A stretch of 64,000 nt of DNA from Symmachiella macrocystis (lineage in GTDB: Bacteria > Planctomycetota > Planctomycetia > Planctomycetales > Planctomycetaceae): assembly GCF_007860075.1 (NCBI RefSeq), contig NZ_SJPP01000003.1, positions 62,001-126,000 of the forward strand. The letters run 5' to 3'. The notes beneath the pieces are model-generated. The model was given only the letters and a program-made list of their open reading frames with translations, ran no database searches and was not told where the DNA came from. Positions 36,359-45,812 of the stretch are shown here, piece by piece. The position numbers and the translations under genes are program-made. Numbering within the stretch: the stretch's first letter is position 1; each line of letters opens with the position of its first letter.

Positions 36359-37612
36359 GTGCCCGCCCCCACGTCTTCGGATCCACCGACGATTCCGCAG
36401 TCTACTAGCGTGTCCGTCAACGCGGTCCATTTTCGACAGCTCTGCCCTTGGCTGCGCATGTCTGAGATCTTTCGGATGGCCGTGGATTTGCAAAAGCTAC
36501 TGTTAGCCGTCGCTGCCCTGCTACTGCTATGGGGCGGAAATTGGTGCATCCTCAAATTGCCCTTCGCCACCCCCGAAGCCATTCATCCCCAGTCGAAAAT
36601 TTTCACGTTCGGATCAGCCGATCCCACCGAGCTGACCCCAGCGCAACAAGCTGCTGCATTCGGTAAGCCGTTCGGCGCTGATTGGAGATCTTGGACCCGC
36701 GTATTGAGTCCGCTGGACACGGTCGTGCGGCCAGTGCAAATTCTCTTTCGCTTCGATGCGTCATGGTCGCAACTGGCATTGTCGTGGACTCAATTGTTAT
36801 GGACGTTAGCTGTCTGGGCAGTCTTTGCCGGTGCGATCACTCGCATTGCTGCAGTGCAAATCGGCACGGATCGCAATACGAGTCTCATGGACGCTCTCAA
36901 GTTTTCGGTCCGCCGGTTTTTATCGTATTTCTCTTCCCCCTTAATTCCCTTGAGCGGCATCGGCGTGTTGTGGGGACTCTGCTTGCTCGCCGGACTTGTG
37001 GGGCGAATTCCCACCGCCGGTCCATGGATCGTGGGCGCTTGTTGGGGCATCGTATTGCTACTTGGGTTTTTGATGGCTTTGACGTTGGTCGGGCTGGCGA
37101 TCGGCTGGCCGTTAATGTTTGCCACTATTAGCGTCGAGGGGAGCGATGCTCCCGATGGATTAACGCGTGCTTACGGCTATGTCTTCGCCAAACCGGTGTA
37201 TTACGTTCTGCTGGTTGCGATCGCTGTCCTAGGCGGGGCTGTGGCGACATTTCTTGTCTTCCATCTCGCTGGTTTCGCAGCGTATATGGCCGACTGGGGA
37301 GTTGCTTGGGGCATGGGTTCCAGCAACATCCTGCAAAACAAACTTGCGGCGAGCTGGGTGAGCGTGTTAGAAACCTTCGTCGTCTCATTTGCGCACAGTT
37401 ATTTCTGGAGCGCTGCAACCATGATTTATTTCCTGCTGCGCCGTAGCGTCGACGCCAATCCGTTTCACGAAGTCTATCTCGAAGAAGATCCAAGTGACGA
37501 ATTGTTGCCCTGGGTGGACGAAGATCAAGCGTCCCCAAATGAAACCCCTACTTTGACGCCGCTAACACCTCCCGACAACGACGCCACTGGTGACGCAAAT
37601 CCCCCCTCTTAA
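36359..37612 (+). CDS. Polytopic membrane protein of unknown function
   Basis: 417 residues from a GTG start. About six membrane helices are visible: one near 43-65, others near 140-165, 195-240 and 270-310, plus one near 345-365. Short hydrophilic N- and C-termini flank them; the C-terminus is acidic and Pro/Thr-rich. Planctomycetes carry several such proteins, but I recognise no named family. It lies 54 bases after the TPR-glycosyltransferase, so it may share its transcript. Confidence 0.75.
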   Translation: MPAPTSSDPPTIPQSTSVSVNAVHFRQLCPWLRMSEIFRMAVDLQKLLLAVAALLLLWGGNWCILKLPFATPEAIHPQSKIFTFGSADPTELTPAQQAAAFGKPFGADWRSWTRVLSPLDTVVRPVQILFRFDASWSQLALSWTQLLWTLAVWAVFAGAITRIAAVQIGTDRNTSLMDALKFSVRRFLSYFSSPLIPLSGIGVLWGLCLLAGLVGRIPTAGPWIVGACWGIVLLLGFLMALTLVGLAIGWPLMFATISVEGSDAPDGLTRAYGYVFAKPVYYVLLVAIAVLGGAVATFLVFHLAGFAAYMADWGVAWGMGSSNILQNKLAASWVSVLETFVVSFAHSYFWSAATMIYFLLRRSVDANPFHEVYLEEDPSDELLPWVDEDQASPNETPTLTPLTPPDNDATGDANPPS

Positions 37613-37820
37613 ACCACGCATCGCGTGCGTTGACCGCCCGTGTCATCTCACAACTCCGACAACTCCTCAAGTCGGCATCCTGGCGACGACGATGACTTCC
37701 ATACCGGAATGATTGACAACCGGTTTTGGGATAACGGTGCGTCCCGGCAGCAGTTAGCAAAGTGACGGAGCTGTAGACCAAGATTTTCTGACACTGCATG
37801 ACAACCAAGGATAACCATTC

Positions 37821-38339
37821 ATGACGGCAGCCGAACGGCAGGACAAACTGCGGCTGGGTTTTTTGACAGCCATCCAAGTGCCGCAACAAGGCTTCATGGG
37901 AGGCCTGCTGGTGACGAACCATCTGGGCCGCCCCTTGGAATTCCAATGCACCAACCCCGTCAAACCCAATCGCACACAGGAAGTGCTCTACGGGCCGACG
38001 TTGCAGCCGTTTGTTTTGGCAGAACTTATCGGAAAAACGTTGCTGGAAAAAGCAGGCGTGAAACCCCATATCGTGTTTGTCACCGAAGCGGCACTGCTTG
38101 AACTTCGCGAACACATCACCGCGTGTCTAGCCATGGTCGTTGTGCACGACCACGAGTCCGCAAAAACCGGTTTTGCCTTCGGGCGACAAACCTTGATCAC
38201 GCACGCCGATTATGGCAGCGACCGCAATCAATTGGAAAACAAACTGACCGCATTGCCTGATGATGTCGATCTGCTGGAACCATTCGAGCGCGTCGAAGAA
38301 GCGCTCCGTCAAGCGACCGGAGGCACAGCTGCAGCGTGA
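37821..38339 (+). CDS. Unknown 172-residue protein coupled to SNF2 helicase
   Basis: 172 residues, soluble, with no signal peptide. Visible blocks are [46 protein letters not shown] and [17 protein letters not shown] recognise no characterised family. Its final codons overlap the GTG start of the SNF2 gene (GTGA at 38336), a strong hint of stoichiometric co-production. The adjacent helicase has an N-terminal proline/charge-rich extension that could bind it, but this is inference. Confidence 0.7.
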   Translation: MTAAERQDKLRLGFLTAIQVPQQGFMGGLLVTNHLGRPLEFQCTNPVKPNRTQEVLYGPTLQPFVLAELIGKTLLEKAGVKPHIVFVTEAALLELREHITACLAMVVVHDHESAKTGFAFGRQTLITHADYGSDRNQLENKLTALPDDVDLLEPFERVEEALRQATGGTAAA

Positions 38340-40300
38340 ATCCCTCAACGCCCCAACCCCCAATGCCTGAAACGGATGTCAAGACATGGGAAGCGTTGCC
38401 GAATACATCGCCGCCCCCTGAATCGCCCACTCCATCCACGTCGATCATTCGTCCTGCGCCGGCGGGTGCTGACGGGATCCTGCGCATCGACGCGAAACAC
38501 GATGCGCACTCGGCTATCGCTGCGCCGCAGATCACCACCATGCCGCTGGACCTCGCCGCCAATGTCTTCGCCTCAGGGCTCAACGGCGCGCTGCGGCGGA
38601 CCCCGAAGATGGAATGTGAAAACGTTCCGCTCCTGGGGCGTGTCACCTTCAGCCCCCGTTGGCGGCCCACTTCAAGCGGCGTGCGAACGACGAAGCTGAC
38701 GTTTCCCGACGGCATGGAGTTTCTCCCCCCGCCGAAATCCCCCGAGGAATCCGAGAACCTCAAACGTATCAAGCCCCCCAAGGCGCAGGGCGGTTCGGAA
38801 CGCGAAAAACCAAAATCGACACGCATCAAACCTCCCAGCGACGCACTCTCGCTCGAAGACCGATTGTTCTACGTCCTGCAACCGCCACTGGAAACCTGGT
38901 TGGCCGGGCAGGAATTGATCATGCCGTTTGAGCCGTTCCCCTACCAATACGAGGGAATCGGATGGATGTTCTCGCAGAAGGCGGCACTGTTGGCCGACGA
39001 GATGGGGCTGGGCAAAACCATGCAAACCATCACTGCGATTCGACTGTTGCTCCGCAGTGGACAAGTGCGCCGCGTGCTGTTGGTCTGCCCCAAGCCGCTG
39101 ATTCCCAACTGGCAGCGTGAATTTAAATTGTGGGCCGAGGAACTGCCCATCACCACGTTGGAAGGGGACTCCGCCCGCCGCAACATGCTCTGGAACATGC
39201 CCGGCGTTCCGATTCTGTTGGCCAATTACGAAGTCGTTGTCCGCGACTTCGAAGCGTTCGGTGATGACCCGCCCAAGTATGACCTCGTCATTTTGGATGA
39301 AGCGCAGCGGATTAAAAACCGCGACTCACGCACGGCAGCGATGATCCGCAGCATCCCTCGCCGCCGCAGTTGGACGCTGACCGGCACCCCGATTGAAAAC
39401 CGGCCTGAGGAATTGGCATCGCTGTTTGAATTCATGGAGGTCATCCCGCCCCGCAGTAACCCTGACATGAAGGGGCTGACCCAACTGGCGGATCATTATA
39501 TCCTCCGGCGGACCAAAGACCTCGTGATGTCCGATCTGCCTCCCCGCCTGGATCGCGATGCCCATCTGGATCTCAACCCCGCACAACAACACGCCTACGA
39601 CACGGCCGAACGTGACGGCGTGATCCAACTCAACGAAATGGGAGAATCGATTTCCGTCCAACACGTTTTCGAATTGGTGTTGCGACTGAAACAAATCACC
39701 AATTTCGATCCGCTCACCGGCGATAGCGCAAAACTAGATCGCTTAGAAGCCGACATGGAAGAAATCTCTAATTCCGGCGGCAAAGCCATTTTGTTCAGTC
39801 AATGGACGAAGTGCATCGACTGGCTCGACGAAAAGCTAAAGCGCTTCAATCCGTTGGTCTATCACGGCAAAGTCCCCACAAAAAAACGGGAGCCCATCCT
39901 CAGCCAATTCAAAGAGGATCCCAATTGCCCGTTGTTGCTCATGAGCTACGGGACCGGTGCAGTGGGCTTGAACCTGCAATTCGCAGGATACGTGTTTCTC
40001 TACGACCGCTGGTGGAATCCTGCGGTCGAGGACCAGGCGATCAACCGGGCGCACCGTGTCGGTCAAAAAAGTCAGGTGATTGTCACCAAATTCATTTGCA
40101 ACAACACGATCGAAGAGCGAATCGACCGCGTGCTCAATGAAAAACGGCAGATTTTTGCCCGTGTGCTGGGCGATGGGGATAGCACCATCGCCTCGCTGAG
40201 CCTGAATGCGTCGGAAATATTTGGACTTTTCGACCTCAAAGCCCGCCAAGGCGAGGTGACCCGCAAGATTGCTCCCAAGGCGGAACTCGAAACGAAATAA
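38336..40300 (+). CDS. SNF2-family helicase without SWIM domain
   Basis: 654 residues from a GTG overlapping the upstream stop. After a low-complexity N-terminal region (to about 175, rich in Pro, Lys and Glu) the SNF2 core shows Walker A DEMGLGKT (about 221-228), ILDEAQ (about 319-324), [56 protein letters not shown]. It is 450 residues shorter than the SWIM-type protein at 13363 and has no zinc finger. It probably translocates on duplex DNA, with specificity set by its N-terminus or the overlapping gene's product. Confidence 0.93.
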   Translation: MNPSTPQPPMPETDVKTWEALPNTSPPPESPTPSTSIIRPAPAGADGILRIDAKHDAHSAIAAPQITTMPLDLAANVFASGLNGALRRTPKMECENVPLLGRVTFSPRWRPTSSGVRTTKLTFPDGMEFLPPPKSPEESENLKRIKPPKAQGGSEREKPKSTRIKPPSDALSLEDRLFYVLQPPLETWLAGQELIMPFEPFPYQYEGIGWMFSQKAALLADEMGLGKTMQTITAIRLLLRSGQVRRVLLVCPKPLIPNWQREFKLWAEELPITTLEGDSARRNMLWNMPGVPILLANYEVVVRDFEAFGDDPPKYDLVILDEAQRIKNRDSRTAAMIRSIPRRRSWTLTGTPIENRPEELASLFEFMEVIPPRSNPDMKGLTQLADHYILRRTKDLVMSDLPPRLDRDAHLDLNPAQQHAYDTAERDGVIQLNEMGESISVQHVFELVLRLKQITNFDPLTGDSAKLDRLEADMEEISNSGGKAILFSQWTKCIDWLDEKLKRFNPLVYHGKVPTKKREPILSQFKEDPNCPLLLMSYGTGAVGLNLQFAGYVFLYDRWWNPAVEDQAINRAHRVGQKSQVIVTKFICNNTIEERIDRVLNEKRQIFARVLGDGDSTIASLSLNASEIFGLFDLKARQGEVTRKIAPKAELETK

Positions 40301-40458
40301 CGGCCTCTAAAGAATGTGCGCTCCCTGTGACGGCTTCACTGGAATTTGCGGCGGCGACTATTTATCATCGGGAAGCATGAAGCTGTGGAGAATGGTTTCT
40401 GCACCATTTCGACACGTAAGTTCCAACCGACACCGCCGTCAGCGGAAGAAATCTCCCG

Positions 40459-40824
40459 ATGCCCACGATCAAATTCATCAAAGAAAAACGGACTCTCGAA
40501 GTCCCCGCCGGTTCTAACTTGCGCAAAGAAGCCTTGAAGGCCGGCGTCGAACTCTATCCCGGAGTTCACAAACACGCGCTGCTCAATTGCCACGGACTCT
40601 CCGTTTGTGGTTCCTGCCGCGTGTTGATCAAAAAGGGGATGGAGAACACGAGCAAAGAGGGCATCCTGGAGCGAATGACACCGCTGCACAACCCGTTGAT
40701 GGCCATGGCCAAAATCGGCCACGAAGAAGAAATGCGACTCGCCTGCCAAACCACCGTCAACGGCGACATCGAAGTCGAAACCTGCCCCCCCATGAACTGG
40801 CACGGCGACAAATTCTGGGCCTAG
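40459..40824 (+). CDS. [2Fe-2S] ferredoxin, second copy
   Basis: 121 residues. C44, C50 and C53 (C-x5-C-x2-C in LLNCHGLSVCGSCRV) and C96 (RLACQ) are cluster ligands; a fifth cysteine is C109 (VETCPP). The spacing equals that of the ferredoxin at 1043, but the rest differs, so they are paralogues or independent acquisitions. The start ATG at 40459 lies in CCCGATGCCC. It follows the SNF2 gene by 158 bases, without an obvious redox partner. Confidence 0.9.
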   Translation: MPTIKFIKEKRTLEVPAGSNLRKEALKAGVELYPGVHKHALLNCHGLSVCGSCRVLIKKGMENTSKEGILERMTPLHNPLMAMAKIGHEEEMRLACQTTVNGDIEVETCPPMNWHGDKFWA

Positions 40825-40917
40825 GCGGCATTGCCGCTTGGTGCGAGCTTCCGCTCGAGCTTGCATAGGCCGCTCCCGTTGGTCGCTGCGGCAGCAAGTG
40901 GACTTGGGGATTGGGAG

Positions 40918-40970
40918 GACAGACTCCTCCCTCTGCCTCTGGGAGAGGCCCGGGGTGAGGGTATTCGCTC
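40918..40970. repeat. Dispersed-type repeat: CTCTGGGAGAGGCCCGGGGTGAGGG
   Basis: The core is CTCCCTCTGCCTCTGGGAGA followed by GGCCCGGGGTGAGGG. It contains a self-complementary part (CCTCTGGGAGAGG). As I recall, sequences of the type GGGAGAGGC-GGGGTGAGGG recur in planctomycete intergenic DNA. Only one copy is seen here. Confidence 0.5.
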
Positions 40971-41043
40971 TACAATAGAGAATCCACCCTACTCACCGGA
41001 GCTAGTGAACGGGTGAGTTTCACTCAACTTGGCGCTGATCGCA

Positions 41044-42144
41044 TTAACGGCGTTTGCTATTGCCAGTTGTCAGCATTGCAACGGGCGCCGTCGCGCGAAC
41101 TTCGCCAACAAGACGCTCCAAATTCCACAACCGAATCGCGCATTCTCGTTCGCGGCCGGCGGTCGCCAGGAGTTTTGCGTCGCTTGAAATCGCGATCGCT
41201 CCGATCGGCCCTGCATGTGAAATCGTCCTTAATTCTGTTCCCGTGCGATAATCCCACAGTCGAACAACACCGTCGCGACTGCCCGAGATCAATGTGCGAT
41301 GATCGGGCGAAAAGACCAGCGATGTGACGTAATCGTTGTGCGGCAGCGAAACGGTTTTTGTACCGGTGGCGAGCTCCCAACAGGTCACCGCTGAGCAGTG
41401 CTGGGCATTGCGTTGATCGATGGTCCCACAGCCGGCAGCGATCGTTTCTCCATCGGGCGAAAACGCGACCGTGGAAACCGAACGCGCAGTCCCATCGAGT
41501 TGGAGCGTGGAGGTGCAACGTGCCGTTTCGACGTCCCACAGTTTCACCGTCCCATCCCAACTCCCCGTCGCCACTGACCAACCGTTGGGAGAAAACGCGA
41601 CCGTTTTGACGTCGTCGGTGTGCCCTTCGAGCACCACCGGATTTTCTAAGCCGGGTAAATCCCACAATATCGCTTGCGTACCGTAACTGACCGTTGCCAG
41701 TCGCTTGCCGTCAGGCGAAATGGCCAACGACTGCACTAACCAATCTTGTGTGACAGCAGTAAGTTGTTTTTTGTTTTGCCAATCCCACACCTGAATCACC
41801 CCCGCCCGTTGGCCTTGCACACCGCCGCCGGTGACGGCCAATTTGCCATCGGGTGAAAACGCCACTGCCCAAAATCGGGCAGCGGACTCGATGGCTGCCA
41901 TTTCGGTCCGTACGTCCATGTCCCAGAACTTCAACTCACCATATTCGCGTAACTGTTTGGTTTCGGGATCTAGGTGGAAATCGCCGCTGCCCGAGGCCAA
42001 CGTCTTGCCGCCGGGGGCGAATGCCAATGTGAATACCTCGTGCGAATGCCCGCGCAAGACTCCACAGCCTTGCTCGCTGGATTGCACGAATAACGTCGCC
42101 GCAATGGCAGCCACTACGCCACAAATTGACAGTTGTTTCCACAT
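41044..42144 (-). CDS. WD40-repeat protein
   Basis: 366 residues from MWKQLSICG (42144). The signal peptide or anchor (CGVVAAIAATLFVQSS) precedes seven-bladed-propeller-like repeats: VFTLAFAPGGKTLASGSGD, AVAFSPDGKLAVTGG, VKTVAFSPNGWSVATGSWDGTVKLWD and VTSLVFSPDHRTLISGSRDGVVRLWD. It is probably an exported propeller that binds protein or sugar. It is divergent from the BlaI gene and shares its upstream region (42145-42274). Confidence 0.92.
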   Translation of the reverse strand: MWKQLSICGVVAAIAATLFVQSSEQGCGVLRGHSHEVFTLAFAPGGKTLASGSGDFHLDPETKQLREYGELKFWDMDVRTEMAAIESAARFWAVAFSPDGKLAVTGGGVQGQRAGVIQVWDWQNKKQLTAVTQDWLVQSLAISPDGKRLATVSYGTQAILWDLPGLENPVVLEGHTDDVKTVAFSPNGWSVATGSWDGTVKLWDVETARCTSTLQLDGTARSVSTVAFSPDGETIAAGCGTIDQRNAQHCSAVTCWELATGTKTVSLPHNDYVTSLVFSPDHRTLISGSRDGVVRLWDYRTGTELRTISHAGPIGAIAISSDAKLLATAGRERECAIRLWNLERLVGEVRATAPVAMLTTGNSKRR

Positions 42145-42195
42145 GGCGGGGATCTTATCCCGAATCCGATTTTTTCGCGAGATCTCTTGATATTG

Positions 42196-42249
42196 GTCTT
42201 GCAAACCACAACAACCCGGTTAAGCTTAGCCAAGTAAGCTTAGCAAGAC
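42196..42249. promoter_or_regulatory. Putative BlaI operator region
   Basis: Between divergent WD40 and BlaI genes. GTCTTGC (42196-42202) is inverted at GCAAGAC (42243-42249). TAAGCTTAGC occurs twice (42221-42230 and 42235-42244), and GCTTA (42224-42228) faces TAAGC (42235-42239). The arrangement is consistent with a dimeric winged-helix regulator binding site; it does not match the classical TACA-n-TGTA BlaI box. Confidence 0.4.
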
Positions 42250-42274
42250 TGCCATCCAGGAGAGGACCATCGGC

Positions 42275-42685
42275 ATGGTCGACCATCGAACACCTACGGA
42301 GCGGGAACTGGAAATCCTTAAAATCCTTTGGGTCCGCGGCGAAGCGACCGTCCGCGCGGTTTACGAGGAGATGAGCCGGTCGGCTCCCATCGTGCAAAAC
42401 ACCGTCCAGGCGTTTTTGCGGACGATGGAAGAGAAGCAACTCGTCACCCATCGCGTCGCAGGCCGCTCGTTCATTTACCGCCCGCTGGTCAAACGCGACC
42501 AGACAAATCGCAACTTGGCGACCAATCTGCTGGACCGTGTCTTCGACGGTGCCATCGACCAGATGGTGCAATCGGTCATCTCCGCCCAGCAGCCGACCAC
42601 AGCGGAAATCGCTCGCTTGGAAGAGTTGCTGCAGACGGCCAAACAAAACGCCAACCAGAATTCGCTGAAAGGGGAACGATCGTGA
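42275..42685 (+). CDS. BlaI/MecI-family transcriptional repressor
   Basis: 136 residues, normal length. The winged-helix region reads TERELEILKILWVRGEATVRAVYEEM and QNTVQAFLRTMEEKQLVTHRVAGRSFIYRPLV. BlaI/MecI repressors bind operators as dimers and are inactivated when the partner M56 sensor protease is triggered. The start ATG has CAGGAGAGG upstream. Its TGA stop overlaps the GTG of the M56 gene, a typical blaI-blaR1 layout. No beta-lactamase is present, so the target is probably other genes. Confidence 0.93.
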   Translation: MVDHRTPTERELEILKILWVRGEATVRAVYEEMSRSAPIVQNTVQAFLRTMEEKQLVTHRVAGRSFIYRPLVKRDQTNRNLATNLLDRVFDGAIDQMVQSVISAQQPTTAEIARLEELLQTAKQNANQNSLKGERS

Positions 42686-45576
42686 ACGAGACCTTGCATT
42701 TTCTGGAGAGCCACGGCGGCATGTTGATCACCGGTGCATCGGCGTTATTGGTTGTCGGCGGCGTAGCCCTCTTGCTGCATCGCGCGCCGATCAATCGGCA
42801 ACGCGCCGGCGAATTGACAATTGTGGCGGTCATGGCCTGGATGCTCATCGCCTGCATTCCCTTGCCGCGCTTCTCGACGAACGAATTGCTCCCGCAAACA
42901 CCAGTGCCGCCGGTTGCGACACAAATTCTAGATCAAGTTCCGATTGCCGCCCCCCCCGTCCCGGAAGCCATCGCGCAAGACCGATTGGCCGAGGAGGACG
43001 CTCGGATTCATGAAACAGCGGAGATTCTTGAGCAGTTGGCGCAGCTCGATGCCGAACAGCCGGTGCTTCCCCTGGTCGACGGCGATCTCCCGCTGAACGA
43101 TTCACCACCAACATTCGAGGCAAACGTTGCCGTCGTGGCGACACCGATGATTGCACCATCATCCCCCGGCGCGGCGCTCGCGGCCGAAGGGTTTTCGTGG
43201 CGGCAAATCGTTGCAGCTCTCTATCTGGGCGGCGCGGCACTTTGTATTGCATGGGTTGTGCTGGGATGGTTGCTGTTGTTTCGCCTCACACGGCAAGCAA
43301 TTTCGCCGCACGGCTGGTTGCGGGATCTGTATACCTCACTATCTAGCGACCCGCTGCCGCGTTTGTTGGTTTCCTCAAAATGCCGCCGCGCGTTTTCGTG
43401 CGGATGGTGGCGGCCGACAATAGTGTTGCCGTTGGAATGTTGTGAGGAAAGCCGCGCGGACCAATTGCGGCAGATTCTGCTGCACGAATTGGCCCACCTT
43501 CAGCAGGGAGACCAACGGGGCCGCGTGCTATTCAACATCGCCCTGCCCTTGCTGTACGTCCATCCGCTGTACTGGTGGATCCGCAGCCGCACCTATTTAG
43601 CCGCTGAACTGGTCGCCGACGATTGGGCAGCGGGCCATTCGTCCACGACCGCCTATGCGGGAGAACTGATCGCTTTAGTCAAAGAACAAGGTCGGCGGGG
43701 GATGGCCCACGTCGGAACGGTTGGAATATTTAGCTCGCCCACCCAATTTTACAGGAGAATGGAAATGCTCGTCCGTCGCCAAACCCCACTCATGACCACC
43801 TGCACCCGCCGCTGGAGATTGCTCACCACACTGACCGCCGCCGCGGCGGTGATCCTACTCAGCAGTACGCTGGGGGTGCGCCTGGTTCAAGCGGAACCGG
43901 ATGACGGTGACAAGCCATCTGAGACGGTCGAAGCGGCCCCGGAGACCCAAGCCAAACCGGCAAATCCCCAAACGCCGGTCACTGTGGATGCCCCGGACGT
44001 CGGCGAGAAGCAATCCGAAACCGTCGAAGCGACTCCGGATACAGATACCACTCCAGCCAAACACGTAGACGACCGCGTACGCAAAGTTTTCGGTGTTAGT
44101 GGGCGCACAGAGGACGATGACGATGAATCCTCCGGAAGATCAAACCGTCGGATTTCGTTTGGCGGAGGACGAGTTTCAAGTCAACGGACCCCCGAATTCC
44201 TTTTGTCACTTATCAAATCGAAATACCGTGACGTCTTAATCATGCGGCTGCAATTGATCAACCGACGAGCGACGGACAAGGAAAAGGAAATCCGCAAGTT
44301 GCTGACCGACGAAAACATTTCGGATATCGTTCTGATCGAGCGACTTTACAAAAACGTCCTCAACCGACCCGTCGATGATGCGGAGATGGCAATTGTCCAA
44401 AAAATCCTGATGCTTTCCGATAATCGCGGCGACTCGATTCGCAGCATGTTCGAATCGATGGGCAAACTCGACGAAGCAGTGTCTGCCGCATTAACAGTCT
44501 TGGAGTTGGAGCCACAATTGGCAAAGATGGAAACTGAACTTCGTGAGTTAATAGAACAAGTCGATACTATCACCGCCGACTTTAACCCAGACGAGGAAGC
44601 ACCGGATACTGTCCGAAAAAAAATAAAACTCTCTAATCGCTCAGGTGAGGAGGTGAAATCGTGGGGGGATGTGTGGCGAATTTTGAACGAACAAAACGAT
44701 TCGCTGGCAGTAAGAACAAATGACCTGAAAAAAGAATTCAACGAACTCGCCAAGCTCGACCAGGAACTCCAAAAGCAACGTAGCACCTCAAATTTGTCGA
44801 GGTATTGGTACGGGACGCCAAAAACCCCATCTCGAACCGGAAAACCGGCCGCAGATGATAGTTGGTACGCCCAAACGCAGAAGCCACAAACCGGCGCCAC
44901 GCCGCCCAAACAGAGGACCCGCACCGTGATCAAACGCGTGCCGGTTAGGGTCGCACGCACAACACCTGACGGACGGACGGTCTACGAGACCCGCATTGTT
45001 GAAAAGGAAGTCGTCGTGCCGGAAAAGGACACTTATCCACAAGACCCGCAGGTCCCCACTGATAATCCCAAAAACGTGCAACCGTATGCACCGTCACAGT
45101 CAGATGCACCGACATACAATGCTCCCCGCCCTTCGGCGCGGCAGACACCTGTACCGATTCCTCGCACTCCCCAAGTACCCACAACGCAAAAGAAAATCGA
45201 ACCAATCCCCGACAGCCGGCTGCCCTCCACGCATCACGATGTGATCAAACTGGCGACCGATTATTCTCAAACGCACAGCGAACTTGACTCGGCTAAACGC
45301 ACCTATGAACGCGTTCAAAAGCTCAATGAGAAGGGTGTCGTCTCACAAGCGGAGTATGAGAAAGCCGCCGAAAAACTGGCCTCGATGCGGGAACGCTTAA
45401 AAACAATGCAGACCATCGCTGAAATTCTGCGAGAGTCGCTGGAGGCGGAGTTGAACGCTTTGAAACTTGAAATGAATCAGGCGGACAAGACTAAGGATGA
45501 AGTCCGCAAAGCACAACTCCACACGCGTTTCACGCGGGTCTCCGGCAATCTCAGGATCCTCAAAACCATGAAATAA
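42682..45576 (+). CDS. M56 (BlaR1-like) sensor metalloprotease with long extension
   Basis: 964 residues from a GTG overlapping the BlaI stop. Membrane helices at about 14-32, 36-55, and near 185-205 and 280-300 frame the M56 domain with HELAH (268-272). A last helix lies near 382-402. The rest (about 405-964) is outside the usual M56 domain: acidic stretches, a LYKNVLNRPVDDAEMAIV segment like the tail of DUF1553 proteins, a Pro-rich linker, and a C-terminal coiled coil (RTYERVQKLNEKGVVSQAEYEKAAEKLASM) that resembles HlyD/RND adaptor hairpins. It lacks an obvious penicillin-binding sensor domain, so it probably senses another signal. Confidence 0.85.
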   Translation: MNETLHFLESHGGMLITGASALLVVGGVALLLHRAPINRQRAGELTIVAVMAWMLIACIPLPRFSTNELLPQTPVPPVATQILDQVPIAAPPVPEAIAQDRLAEEDARIHETAEILEQLAQLDAEQPVLPLVDGDLPLNDSPPTFEANVAVVATPMIAPSSPGAALAAEGFSWRQIVAALYLGGAALCIAWVVLGWLLLFRLTRQAISPHGWLRDLYTSLSSDPLPRLLVSSKCRRAFSCGWWRPTIVLPLECCEESRADQLRQILLHELAHLQQGDQRGRVLFNIALPLLYVHPLYWWIRSRTYLAAELVADDWAAGHSSTTAYAGELIALVKEQGRRGMAHVGTVGIFSSPTQFYRRMEMLVRRQTPLMTTCTRRWRLLTTLTAAAAVILLSSTLGVRLVQAEPDDGDKPSETVEAAPETQAKPANPQTPVTVDAPDVGEKQSETVEATPDTDTTPAKHVDDRVRKVFGVSGRTEDDDDESSGRSNRRISFGGGRVSSQRTPEFLLSLIKSKYRDVLIMRLQLINRRATDKEKEIRKLLTDENISDIVLIERLYKNVLNRPVDDAEMAIVQKILMLSDNRGDSIRSMFESMGKLDEAVSAALTVLELEPQLAKMETELRELIEQVDTITADFNPDEEAPDTVRKKIKLSNRSGEEVKSWGDVWRILNEQNDSLAVRTNDLKKEFNELAKLDQELQKQRSTSNLSRYWYGTPKTPSRTGKPAADDSWYAQTQKPQTGATPPKQRTRTVIKRVPVRVARTTPDGRTVYETRIVEKEVVVPEKDTYPQDPQVPTDNPKNVQPYAPSQSDAPTYNAPRPSARQTPVPIPRTPQVPTTQKKIEPIPDSRLPSTHHDVIKLATDYSQTHSELDSAKRTYERVQKLNEKGVVSQAEYEKAAEKLASMRERLKTMQTIAEILRESLEAELNALKLEMNQADKTKDEVRKAQLHTRFTRVSGNLRILKTMK

Positions 45577-45615
45577 CGACGGAGGAGTGAATGGACCGGC
45601 ATACTCACATCGCTT

Positions 45616-45642
45616 GGGTGCGAGGTTGGGAGGCCCGCGCAC
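45616..45642 (+). repeat. Intergenic repeat unit 1 (GGGTGCGAGG...CCGCGCAC)
   Basis: 27 bases matching 45772-45798 at 23 of 27 positions, same orientation, between the M56 and DUF1501 genes. A related partial unit (ACGTTGGGAGACCTACGG) lies between them. Confidence 0.65.
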
Positions 45643-45771
45643 TATAAAGGCGGGGAGTGGCCGGTGGCCAGAAAAGAGTGGGGGGAAGCTAGGGTTGGGG
45701 GCTCGTTTGATTTTGTCTGCGAGCCTCACGCCTGTTCCCTCATGCCTACGTTGGGAGACCTACGGTCGGCT

Positions 45772-45798
45772 GGGTGCGGGGTCAGGAGACCCGCGCAC
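45772..45798 (+). repeat. Intergenic repeat unit 2 (GGGTGCGGGG...CCGCGCAC)
   Basis: Second copy of the 27-base unit, with GGAGACCCGCGCAC. The core is of a type that I recall as common in planctomycete intergenic DNA. Confidence 0.65.
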
Positions 45799-45812
45799 AA
45801 CCTTGGGTTGGT

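Noticed and set aside
37731-37760. GCAGCAGTTAGCA sequence similar to those near 1431 and 2004
   Set aside because: Shared only over GTTAGC and a few bases; too short to call one repeat family.
42328-42681. 118-codon extension ahead of the M56 protein
   Set aside because: It overlaps the BlaI gene in another frame. The GTG at 42682 overlapping the BlaI stop is the natural start, and the extension is not protein-like.
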